Position numbers and translations under genes: made by a program
The notes under the pieces: generated by a model
Databases searched by the model: none
What the model was told of the DNA's origin: nothing
Seen by the model: only the letters and a program-made list of their open reading frames with translations
Shown: positions 55,032 through 62,675 of the stretch, piece after piece
Position numbering within the stretch: position 1 is the stretch's first letter
Layout: each line of letters starts with the position of its first letter
Source of the DNA: Desulfosoma caldarium
GTDB taxonomy: Bacteria > Desulfobacterota > Syntrophobacteria > Syntrophobacterales > DSM-9756
Direction of reading: 5' to 3'
Assembly (NCBI RefSeq): GCF_003751385.1
Contig: NZ_RJVA01000015.1
Location: 1-64,000, forward strand
DNA: 64,000 bases

Positions 55032-55084
55032 GATGCACTCTCTCGATAGCTTCTAGATTTTTTCACACGTCGGCGAAGCCGGCT

Positions 55085-56224
55085 TTAGGATGCCTCCGTA
55101 TCAACCACCTCCACCCTCGACCCGTCCACGACCCGGTTCTGGCCGCGCACAATCGCCTGGTCTTTCAAGTCAAGTCCTTCCACGACTTCCACAAAGGTTT
55201 CCTGTTCTATGCCCAATCGCACGTTGCGTAACCGCGCCTTCCCCTCTTCCACCACAAACACGTAAGGTTGCCCCGTGCCGGGAAGGCGCACCACGGCGTC
55301 TCGGTCCACAACGAGGGCCTCGCGTGTCCTGAGGGGGACTGTCACGTGGGCGAACATTCCGGAGCGCAGGGCCATATCAGGGTTGGGGAGGTGCAGTTCA
55401 GCCAAAGCTGTGCGTGTTCGGGGGTCCAGCACGGGCGAGAGCACCTCCACCGTGCCTTCAAAAGTCCGGCCGGGATGGGCATCCAAACGACACAGGCCTT
55501 TCATCCCCGTCCGCATATATCCGAAATCCTTTTCGGGCACGTGAAAGACAACTTTTAAGACCGTTTCGTCTGTAATGCGCACGATTGGTTTTCGGGTGTC
55601 CGTGAGGTTTCCCGGATCCAAATAGCGTTCTGCCACGATTCCACTAATGGGGGAACGGAGAAAGAAATCGGCATGGATTTCCTCAAGAGCCTTCAAGGCC
55701 GCCTGGGCCTCCTCCACGCGGGCTCGTGCCGCTTGAGCCTCAGCTTGAATATGATCGAGCCGTTGTTTAGCGACAGCTTTTTCACGATACAGGCTTTCAA
55801 GGCGTTTTTTATCTTTTTCCAGCAACGCCATCTGAATTCGCGCCGCTTGAAGACCGGCTTTGGCCTGTCGAAGCCGTGCGACCACTTCCGCGTCGTCCAA
55901 CTGCACCACCAAAGCACCTTGCGAAACGGGCTGACCCCGTTCAAAAAACACCTGCTGGATTCTCTTGCCCGGCACGGCGGGATACAAGTACACATCCCGC
56001 ATAGGGACAAGATCTCCGGTGGTTTTGAGGGATTCTTCCACGGCGGCTAGCTTTACGGAACGAACCGCCACGGGCACCACGAGGTCAAGATCCCGAGTTT
56101 CCGGAGGGCGCGAGCGCCACCGCACCACATTGAAGGCGCTCAGCATCAGGAAAGCCACCGCGATTCCAAGAACCACGAGCTGCGTGTTTCGCCTCATGGG
56201 CCCATGTGCCGATCTATCGTCCAT
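55085..56224 (-). CDS. RND membrane fusion protein (periplasmic adaptor)
   Basis: 379 residues. N-terminal membrane anchor (about 14-32), lipoyl half-motifs around KTTGDLVPMRDVYLYPAVPG and LRSPISGIVAERYLDPGNLT, a coiled-coil hairpin (about 110-170: EAQAARARVEEAQAALKALE), and a beta-barrel domain with GMKGLCRLDAHPGRTFEGTV. Bridges the RND pump and outer-membrane channel. Overlaps the tolC-like gene upstream by 11 bp. Confidence 0.93.
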   Translation of the reverse strand: MDDRSAHGPMRRNTQLVVLGIAVAFLMLSAFNVVRWRSRPPETRDLDLVVPVAVRSVKLAAVEESLKTTGDLVPMRDVYLYPAVPGKRIQQVFFERGQPVSQGALVVQLDDAEVVARLRQAKAGLQAARIQMALLEKDKKRLESLYREKAVAKQRLDHIQAEAQAARARVEEAQAALKALEEIHADFFLRSPISGIVAERYLDPGNLTDTRKPIVRITDETVLKVVFHVPEKDFGYMRTGMKGLCRLDAHPGRTFEGTVEVLSPVLDPRTRTALAELHLPNPDMALRSGMFAHVTVPLRTREALVVDRDAVVRLPGTGQPYVFVVEEGKARLRNVRLGIEQETFVEVVEGLDLKDQAIVRGQNRVVDGSRVEVVDTEAS

Positions 56225-57656
56225 GCAAATCCCCTTTGTTCAAGTCTCGACGGCCCACGGCGCGCGCCAGTTCCGCCACAGCGATGTGGCGACCGTAGTG
56301 CGCTGCGTAGAAATTACTTTCCGCCTGCGTGAGGTAAGTTCGTGCATCGAGGACTTCCGTGACAGTGGTGACTTGCTGCTGGTATTGAAGCCGGGTGATT
56401 CTGAGGTTTTCCTTGGCCTGTTCCAAGGCCTTTTTCGCCGTCAGGATATTTTCCTCCGCGACCTGCACATCCGCCAGCGCGGCTTTGACCTCCAATAAAA
56501 CGCTGCTTTCAATCTCGGCCAACCTTTCCTCAAGGGCCTTGAACCTGTGGCGTTGGCGACGTACTTGGGATTGGGTTCGACCCCATTCGAAGATGGACCA
56601 ATCCATGCGCACGCCCACGGCCGCGGTATCCGGATTCCGATAGTCGTTCTCTTCCCCCAAAGGATCCTTGCCCGTGCGCTCGTACAGGCCTACGGCAAAC
56701 ACCTTGGGATAGAAGTCGCTGGCCGCCAACCGCACCGCCTCTTTCGCCTTGCCGACCTCAAGCCTCAAGATCGCCAGTTCCGGCCGCGCACGTAAAGCTT
56801 CTGCCATGAGATCGTCCAAGGACAGTGCCTGGGGCACAAAGGGCTCGGCCTCTTCCAGCCGCACGGGACGGGCTAAATCACGACCCAAAAGGCGATTGAG
56901 ATCCGCTGAAGCTAATTCGAGATCCTTTTGCCGACGCACATGCACCTGCTGCGCTTGCGCCAAGGCCACTTGGGATTTCAGCACATCGTTATAGGGAATG
57001 AGGCCCTGCTCGTAGAAGCGTTGCGCATCCAAAAGGTGCGCCCTTAACTGCTCCTGTGCCTCTCTGGCCACATCCAGCTGACGTTGCGCCAGAAGCACTC
57101 GATAATACGCCGTTTTTACGTATTTGATGACGTCAAGAATCGCTGCCTCCCTGCGCACCTGGGACACCGCCACGTCCAAGGCCGCAATCTTTTTCTTGGT
57201 GGAAAGAGCAAAGCCGGTAAAAAGGGGCTGGGTCAGGGTCACGTTCCAGGTATAGGTGCTTCGATGGCCCATCTCCACTTGCTGCACCCCAAGGTTTGTG
57301 CGGAAAACGGCGTACGGATGGTCTTCCAGACGAATATACTGGTAGTGAGCTGTAAGGGACGGTTTCAAAGCGGCCTGGGCACTCTTTTCTTCATTCATGG
57401 CCGCCTTTTCCAACTCCTCAGCTTCTCGAATCAAATGATGGTTGGCCAACGCTTCGTCCACAGCCGCCTGCACCGACAAAACTTCATCCGGGGCCGTATC
57501 GGCGGCGAAAGCCAGCGCTGCAAAACTTCCAAGCCACAAGAGGCAAAACCCCCACCAAAGGCCCCACTGGGTGACTTTTCCCCATCCTTTCGGACTCGCT
57601 TCATCTCTCGCCGATAAAGCCACAAGGACTCCATCACCGCTCAGACTCATCATCAT
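56214..57656 (-). CDS. TolC-like outer-membrane efflux protein
   Basis: 480 residues. Hydrophobic helix at about 27-50 (WGLWWGFCLLWLGSFAALAF) acts as signal, then two OEP repeats: SVQAAVDEALANHHLIREAE, LSTKKKIAALDVAVSQVRRE, LDAQRFYEQGLIPYNDVLKS, LARPVRLEEAEPFV and LQYQQQVTTVTEVLDARTYL. Forms the outer-membrane trimeric channel. The first ~25 residues before the signal are unusually long, so a start nearer the helix is possible. First gene of the efflux operon. Confidence 0.92.
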   Translation of the reverse strand: MMMSLSGDGVLVALSARDEASPKGWGKVTQWGLWWGFCLLWLGSFAALAFAADTAPDEVLSVQAAVDEALANHHLIREAEELEKAAMNEEKSAQAALKPSLTAHYQYIRLEDHPYAVFRTNLGVQQVEMGHRSTYTWNVTLTQPLFTGFALSTKKKIAALDVAVSQVRREAAILDVIKYVKTAYYRVLLAQRQLDVAREAQEQLRAHLLDAQRFYEQGLIPYNDVLKSQVALAQAQQVHVRRQKDLELASADLNRLLGRDLARPVRLEEAEPFVPQALSLDDLMAEALRARPELAILRLEVGKAKEAVRLAASDFYPKVFAVGLYERTGKDPLGEENDYRNPDTAAVGVRMDWSIFEWGRTQSQVRRQRHRFKALEERLAEIESSVLLEVKAALADVQVAEENILTAKKALEQAKENLRITRLQYQQQVTTVTEVLDARTYLTQAESNFYAAHYGRHIAVAELARAVGRRDLNKGDLHGR

Positions 57657-58004
57657 TTCTTTCCCCTGTCACCCTGTCCACATGCCCTTCACACCAAGGC
57701 GCCCTGGCTCCGTTTCCTCTGGACGCACTCCAAGGGCAGTCATTGGGGCGCCCCTGTTTCGCGGATCGAAAGCCCCAGTACCAAGATCCCGTGCTTCATG
57801 AAACATTTTACATGCGGCGTCAACACCTGGTAAAAGCCAGAGGGCCAAGGCATGGAGGTGGCATTTTTTCTTTGACGAATTGAGCGGTCATTGTGTAAGG
57901 AAGTTTCATTCTTGCGTCGTGGCCTAAACCGATGTGCATAGGTGTGGGACGGCACGGCATGAAGCATAACTTTCCGGGGTTTCCTCGCAATTTTCAAGAA
58001 GCTC
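57657..58004. other. Gap upstream of the tolC operon
   Basis: Probably carries promoters in both directions; I cannot place the leftward one. No gene recognised. Confidence 0.35.
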
Positions 58005-58033
58005 TTGACCTCTCATGTGAACTGAGTTATCAA
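58005..58033 (+). promoter_or_regulatory. Sigma-70-like promoter for the microprotein pair
   Basis: TTGACC (58005-58010), 17-bp spacer, TATCAA (58028-58033), about 50 bp ahead of the first small ORF. Confidence 0.4.
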
Positions 58034-58084
58034 CCTTCGCCCTCGCAGAGGGCTCAAATTTTTTTGTGAGCATGGAGGAATTTT

Positions 58085-58165
58085 ATGGATGTGGTGTGCT
58101 GGGCCATCGCCGCCGCGGGGTTCTTGCTTTTGGGTATGTTGTGCAAGCATTCCGCCGACAGGTAA
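58085..58165 (+). CDS. 26-residue single-helix membrane microprotein
   Basis: ATG with GGAGG 8 nt upstream opens a 26-codon frame: MDVVCWAIAAAG then FLLLGMLCKHSADR, stop TAA at 58163-58165. One hydrophobic helix (about residues 3-20) with a short charged tail. It has a promoter-like sequence upstream, a second small gene with its own AGGAGG 75 bp downstream, and a strong terminator after that, so the pair looks like a small operon. No family recognised. Confidence 0.5.
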   Translation: MDVVCWAIAAAGFLLLGMLCKHSADR

Positions 58166-58239
58166 GCGACTTCGGTTGGGCATTCAATTGCAAAACAATG
58201 GTTTTGGATACTCTTATGACGTGTCACAGGAGGTTTCCC

Positions 58240-58425
58240 ATGACGCGACAGTCTTCACAACGATGCGCTGTTTCGACGCCCCAGCCCATTCCCAATCCGG
58301 TCAAGTGCAAGGAAGGCAAAGGACTGCGCAATTTTGACTGTCTGCATTACGACGATTGTTTGGACAAAGCCGCTAAGGGCATGTGGAGCGGCTTTACGTG
58401 TGAAAAATGCGCGTATTTTCAATGA
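58240..58425 (+). CDS. 61-residue cysteine-rich small protein
   Basis: ATG at 58240 with CAGGAGG upstream. Cysteines in NPVKCKEGKG, NFDCLHYDDCLDKAAKG and TCEKCAYF give a C-x(n)-C-x5-C-x(n)-C-x2-C pattern, probably a zinc ribbon. Similar small proteins with DCxxxxxCLDxAAK-type motifs occur in Desulfobacterota; function unknown. Followed within 20 bp by a perfect terminator. Confidence 0.75.
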   Translation: MTRQSSQRCAVSTPQPIPNPVKCKEGKGLRNFDCLHYDDCLDKAAKGMWSGFTCEKCAYFQ

Positions 58426-58443
58426 CATGAATATAGACAACAC

Positions 58444-58477
58444 AAAAAAACCCGCCCTCGCTAGGGCGGGTTTTTTT
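58444..58477. terminator. Strong bidirectional terminator
   Basis: A7, perfect stem CCCGCCCT / AGGGCGGG (58451-58458, 58463-58470) with loop CGCT, T7. Ends the two-gene small-protein unit; the A-tract allows function on both strands. Confidence 0.95.
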
Positions 58478-58591
58478 GTGCCCCATATCTTGCGTTTGTC
58501 TTGGAATACCGAGGTTTCCGGGTTATGCTGCGCTTCGAGCGTATCGAGCCATCATCCATCGCACAACTGACGACACAGTGAGGAGCTGGCC

Positions 58592-59491
58592 ATGAAGGTT
58601 CTGATTACCGGAGCTTCGGGTTTTGTGGGCACCCAGCTGTGTGTTCGACTTGTCCATCGTGGGCATCAGGTGACGGGCGTGGCCCATGGACCTCGACCGA
58701 GTGCCATGCCGTCCCAAGTGTCCTACATCGCGGCGGACACCACACAACCGGGTTCATGGCAGGAAGCCGTCGCCGATCAGGATGTCTTAATCAATCTCGC
58801 CGGAGCCTCCATTTTTCGGCGCTGGACGGCCAAAGCAAAAGAAATCATTTATCAATCCCGCATTCTGACCACCCAGAACCTGGTCCAGGCCATTCCCAGC
58901 GAGTCTTCCAAGACGCTTTTGAGTACCTCGGCCGTGGGGTATTACGGCCCAAGGGGGGATGCCAGTCTAACAGAAGAAGAGCCCCCCGGATCCGATTTTT
59001 TGGCTTCCGTGTGCGTGGACTGGGAAGGGGAGGCTCTCAAAGCCCGCGCCAAAGGCGTGCGCGTTGTGTGCTGTCGATTCGGCATTGTGCTCGGCAAGAC
59101 GGGTGGAGCCTTGGGACAGATGATTCCGGCTTTCAAGCGGTTCGTGGGAGGTCCTCTGGGTGATGGACGCCAATGGTTTTCGTGGATTCACATGGAAGAC
59201 CTTCTCGGCGCCATGTTTTTTGTCATGGAAAAAGAGGCCATTGAAGGACCCGTGAATTTCTGCGCTCCAAATCCCGTGCGCAACGAGACACTGGCCCAGG
59301 TGTTGGGAAGACTGCTCCATCGCCCCAGTTTTCTTCGCACGCCCGCCTTTGCCTTGAAATGGGCGCTTGGGGAATTCGGTTCCGTGCTTCTGGAAGGCCA
59401 AAGGGTGTTTCCCGGCGTGCTTCTGCGCCACGGGTATGTCTTTCGCTATCCCGCAATCGAGGACGCTCTTAAGGACATCCTTAAGGATTAA
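58592..59491 (+). CDS. TIGR01777-type NAD-dependent epimerase (YfcH-like)
   Basis: 299 residues. N-terminal Rossmann motif MKVLITGASGFVGTQL, DVLINLAGASIF, LLSTSAVGYYGPRGD (with Tyr of the short-chain-dehydrogenase site), RFGIVLGKTGGALGQM and the C-terminal DUF1731 segment RTPAFALKWALGEFGSVLLE GQRVFPG. Substrate unknown for this family. ATG with GAGGAG upstream. Confidence 0.92.
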   Translation: MKVLITGASGFVGTQLCVRLVHRGHQVTGVAHGPRPSAMPSQVSYIAADTTQPGSWQEAVADQDVLINLAGASIFRRWTAKAKEIIYQSRILTTQNLVQAIPSESSKTLLSTSAVGYYGPRGDASLTEEEPPGSDFLASVCVDWEGEALKARAKGVRVVCCRFGIVLGKTGGALGQMIPAFKRFVGGPLGDGRQWFSWIHMEDLLGAMFFVMEKEAIEGPVNFCAPNPVRNETLAQVLGRLLHRPSFLRTPAFALKWALGEFGSVLLEGQRVFPGVLLRHGYVFRYPAIEDALKDILKD

Positions 59492-59691
59492 GACCGACCG
59501 CCTCATTTCTTGACGGGGCGCCGGGAAAAGAGCCTTCGAGAAGGCAGGCTGAAGGTAAAGCGGGATTCATGAAGCCGCCTAGTACCCGGCCACACTCCGA
59601 CAAAAACCTCCTTCGGGCACCCAGCCGAGGAGGCTGCGTCCGGCGCAGTAGGAAACTCTTGTGGATTGATTCAAGATGTGACCCCAATGCT

Positions 59692-61221
59692 CTAGGGGTG
59701 AAGCACCCCCACTTCGGCTTCGACGGCCCGCACCAGGTCTTGGCTGCGGACGAGGGCCGCGGCGGCTTCAATGTCTGAGGCCAGAACGCGATCCTTATCC
59801 AAATGGGGAATGTCGCGCCGAATTCGCCGATAGGCCGCCAGAGTGCCTACGCCGGGCCGCATGTTCGTGAACAGATCCAGCGCCTGAGCGCCGCACAGAA
59901 GTTCTATGGCCAGCACGGTTTCCACATTGCGCATCACATCCCGGCATTTTCGTGCCGCAAAGGTTCCCATACTCACATGATCTTCCTTGTTGGCGGAAGT
60001 GGGGATGGAGTCTACCGAAGCGGGATGGGCCAGGGTTTTGTTTTCCGAAACCAGGGCGGCCGCCGTGTACTGCGCGATCATGAATCCTGAATGCAATCCT
60101 CCCTGAGAGACCAAAAACGCCGGCAGGCCGCTCAGGTGAGGATTCACCAATCGTTCGATGCGCCGCTCCGAGATGTTCCCCAATTCCGCCAGTGCCATGG
60201 CCAGAAAGTCCATGGCTAGGGCCACAGGCTGCCCGTGGAAATTGCCTCCCAGAAGAAATTCCCCGCTGTCGGCGAAAATCAGAGGATTGTTCGTTGCCGC
60301 GTTGATTTCCCGTTCAATGACCCGTCGGCAGTAGGCAATGGCGTCTTTGGTCGCGCCGTGAACCTGAGGTGAACATCGCAAAGTGTAGGCGTCCTGAACT
60401 CGAGAACAGTCCTTATGGGACGAGATGATGTCGCTCCCGTGAGTCAAGCGACGCATATTGTGCGCCGCCTTGGCCTGGCCGGGGTGAGGCCGCACGCGAT
60501 GGATGCGTGGGTCGAATTCCATGCGGCTACCCATGAGCACCTCTAGACTCATGGACGCCGCAATGTCGGCCGTCTTGGAAAGGTTCTCGGCGTCATACAC
60601 CGCCAAAGCTCCCAAGGCGGTCATGAGCTGCGTGCCGTTGACCAAAGCCAGTCCCTCTCCGGCCTCCAGTTCCAGGGGTTTCAGACCCATACGCCGCAGC
60701 GCCTCGGCTCCCGAAAGTCTTTTTCCACGATACAGCACTTCTCCCATGCCGATGAGCGGCAGGGCCATGTGGGCCATAGGGGCCAGGTCGCCACTGGCTC
60801 CCACCGAACCCTTTGCCGGTATGATGGGGAGAAGATCAGCGTTTAGAAAATCCCTCAGACGAAGGGCTGTTTCCAAGCGAATGCCGGAATGGCCGCACGC
60901 AAAATCTTTCAGGCGCAAGGCCATCAGAGCCCGCACTTCTTCGGGAGCTAGCTCCGGACCCACGCCCGCCGCATGGCTCATGAGAATGTTGCGCTGCAAC
61001 GTCCGCACATCCTTCGCCGAAATCACCACATCGCTCAAAGCCCCAAAACCCGTGGTCACCCCGTAAATGACGCGGCCTTCGGCAACCCAGGAATCCACCA
61101 GCGCCCTGGCGTTGGCAAGGCGATGTCGCGCTGCCTCACTGAAATCTACCGGTACATGGCGCCGCGCCACGGCCACCAACTGTTCCAGGCTCAGACCCTC
61201 TTGATCCAAAAAGATCGTCAT
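59692..61221 (-). CDS. hutH: Histidine ammonia-lyase
   Basis: 509 residues. Deaminates L-histidine to urocanate. The MIO prosthetic group forms from Ala142-Ser143-Gly144 in GSVGASGDLAPM; His83 in LMSHAAGVG (marks HAL over phenylalanine lyases), YGVTTGFG near residue 53, QDAYTLRCSPQVHGATKD, GNFHGQPVALAMDF and SANKEDHVSMG carry the other active-site residues. No hutU, hutI or hutG in the window, so further catabolism is not shown. Its ATG overlaps the stop of the transporter gene upstream by 4 bp. Confidence 0.95.
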   Translation of the reverse strand: MTIFLDQEGLSLEQLVAVARRHVPVDFSEAARHRLANARALVDSWVAEGRVIYGVTTGFGALSDVVISAKDVRTLQRNILMSHAAGVGPELAPEEVRALMALRLKDFACGHSGIRLETALRLRDFLNADLLPIIPAKGSVGASGDLAPMAHMALPLIGMGEVLYRGKRLSGAEALRRMGLKPLELEAGEGLALVNGTQLMTALGALAVYDAENLSKTADIAASMSLEVLMGSRMEFDPRIHRVRPHPGQAKAAHNMRRLTHGSDIISSHKDCSRVQDAYTLRCSPQVHGATKDAIAYCRRVIEREINAATNNPLIFADSGEFLLGGNFHGQPVALAMDFLAMALAELGNISERRIERLVNPHLSGLPAFLVSQGGLHSGFMIAQYTAAALVSENKTLAHPASVDSIPTSANKEDHVSMGTFAARKCRDVMRNVETVLAIELLCGAQALDLFTNMRPGVGTLAAYRRIRRDIPHLDKDRVLASDIEAAAALVRSQDLVRAVEAEVGVLHP

Positions 61222-62309
61222 GGTGAACCTTTCTCATGTCTTTTGGTTCGCATCCCAGCATCCCCTTCCTCGAGCCTTCTCGTCCCTTCTGCGCTCCGTG
61301 CCATGCCATGGCTCGCGGACAGCCGTGCGTTTTTGAGAAGGCTCAGCACACCGCCATCCATGATGAGATGCACCAAATGATGGGCCACACAAAAAATCAA
61401 GGCTTCTCCGTATTGAGGAAACACCGCCGTTTGAATGAGCACGGAAAGGGGCAGGGTCTTTTGGCCTCCCATGAAGATCACGGCTTCGCGGCGGCCCACG
61501 GAGAGATCGAGGAGGCGCGTGATAAAAAAGCCTCCGACGAGAAGACCGCCGTGGAACACGACGGCCAGTGCCAACAGAAGAGGCATAAGGTTGAGGCCTT
61601 GAAGGATCGTGTGTCGAGACCCACACACACCTAGCCAGACAACGACGATGACGAGAAAGGTGTTGAGGGTTCCGGGTTGGGGGCATCGCACCCGCCGCAT
61701 CAGGGCCAAACAGGGGTTTCTCAGACGCATCCCCACGGCCAGAGGCGTGAGGACCAAAAGGGCCAAGGTGGCCATAAGGGATGGCGTGTTCAAAACCGCG
61801 GTGGTCGATTTCACGGATTGTCCCAAAAGAAACTTAAGCAACAGCGGCGTAACTAAAATGGCCATGGCATTGGAAACGATGGTGATCAAAAGTGCCGTGG
61901 CCGTATTACCGCCCGCAGCACCCGTCATGACCACGCCGCTGCTCAAGGTAGTGGGCATGGCCGCCACGAGAAAAAGCCCAACGACAAGCCCCGGGCTCAT
62001 GGGCCAGTACGCCAGAGTCAAAGCCCACAAAGGGGCGAGGACAAAAATGAGGAACAGGGCCCCTCCTATGGCCTTCAGGTCCACAAGGCCTTGAGACAGG
62101 CTTTCTTTTTCCAAGGTCATGCCAGAAAAGAAAAAAATGGCGGCGATAATGCCGTCCGGACCATGATGGGTTTTTAGCCAACGCCCCCATCGAACACTCA
62201 TCTCGGCGCTGTCCGCCAAAGTCAGGGCTGTGACGACCATAAGACCTATCATAAAGCCGTGACTTCGCCAGAAAGACGCCAGCACCCTTCGTGGACCACG
62301 CCGACTCAC
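61218..62309 (-). CDS. BASS-family (bile acid:sodium symporter-like) transporter
   Basis: 363 residues, about ten membrane helices. SBF-like features: FFFSGMTLEKESLSQGL, LVAAMPTTLSSGVVMTGAAG GNTATALLITIVSNAMAI and MGGQKTLPLSVLI, as in BASS4/RCH1-type proteins. Imports an organic anion or an amino-acid derivative with Na+. Overlaps hutH by 4 bp, so it may move histidine or urocanate, but that is only positional inference. A Lys/Arg-rich C-terminal tail of ~35 residues follows the last helix. Confidence 0.88.
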   Translation of the reverse strand: MSRRGPRRVLASFWRSHGFMIGLMVVTALTLADSAEMSVRWGRWLKTHHGPDGIIAAIFFFSGMTLEKESLSQGLVDLKAIGGALFLIFVLAPLWALTLAYWPMSPGLVVGLFLVAAMPTTLSSGVVMTGAAGGNTATALLITIVSNAMAILVTPLLLKFLLGQSVKSTTAVLNTPSLMATLALLVLTPLAVGMRLRNPCLALMRRVRCPQPGTLNTFLVIVVVWLGVCGSRHTILQGLNLMPLLLALAVVFHGGLLVGGFFITRLLDLSVGRREAVIFMGGQKTLPLSVLIQTAVFPQYGEALIFCVAHHLVHLIMDGGVLSLLKNARLSASHGMARSAEGTRRLEEGDAGMRTKRHEKGSP

Positions 62310-62595
62310 GCCATTCGCCTCCTTTTTTTCGCGCTGCGGCTTTTCACACCACTTAGGCCGAGTCCTTTAAGAGCTCCATCTATAAGTCGAGTCATAATCC
62401 ACAGTCCAGGCTTGAATTTCATGCTTTGTTTGAGTATGGAAGCTGGGTATTTCGCACAGGCGTGAGACGTGTCAGTAGCCCATCGCCAGGGGATGAGCCG
62501 GATTACCCTGACTCGCGACACCGCTCCCGTAACACCCGCTCTCGGCCCTGTTCCGTTTCGGCCCACCCCGCACCGCCCCCGATCTCGATGATCCG
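62310..62595. other. Gap upstream of gamma-glutamyltransferase
   Basis: No gene recognised; may contain a leader transcript ending in the hairpin at 62596. Confidence 0.35.
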
Positions 62596-62625
62596 TTTTC
62601 CCCTTTTAGGTGGGGAAAAGTTTTT
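62596..62625 (+). terminator. Terminator-like hairpin in the leader of the gamma-glutamyltransferase gene
   Basis: Perfect 8-bp stem TTTTCCCC / GGGGAAAA (62596-62603, 62612-62619) with loop TTTTAGGT, followed by GTTTTT. It lies 50 bp before the gene and no plus-strand gene lies upstream, so it may attenuate the leader. Confidence 0.5.
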
Positions 62626-62675
62626 GGCGATCGAACCCTGATGTTGAGATGCTCGATCTGACAAGGAGTCCATTC

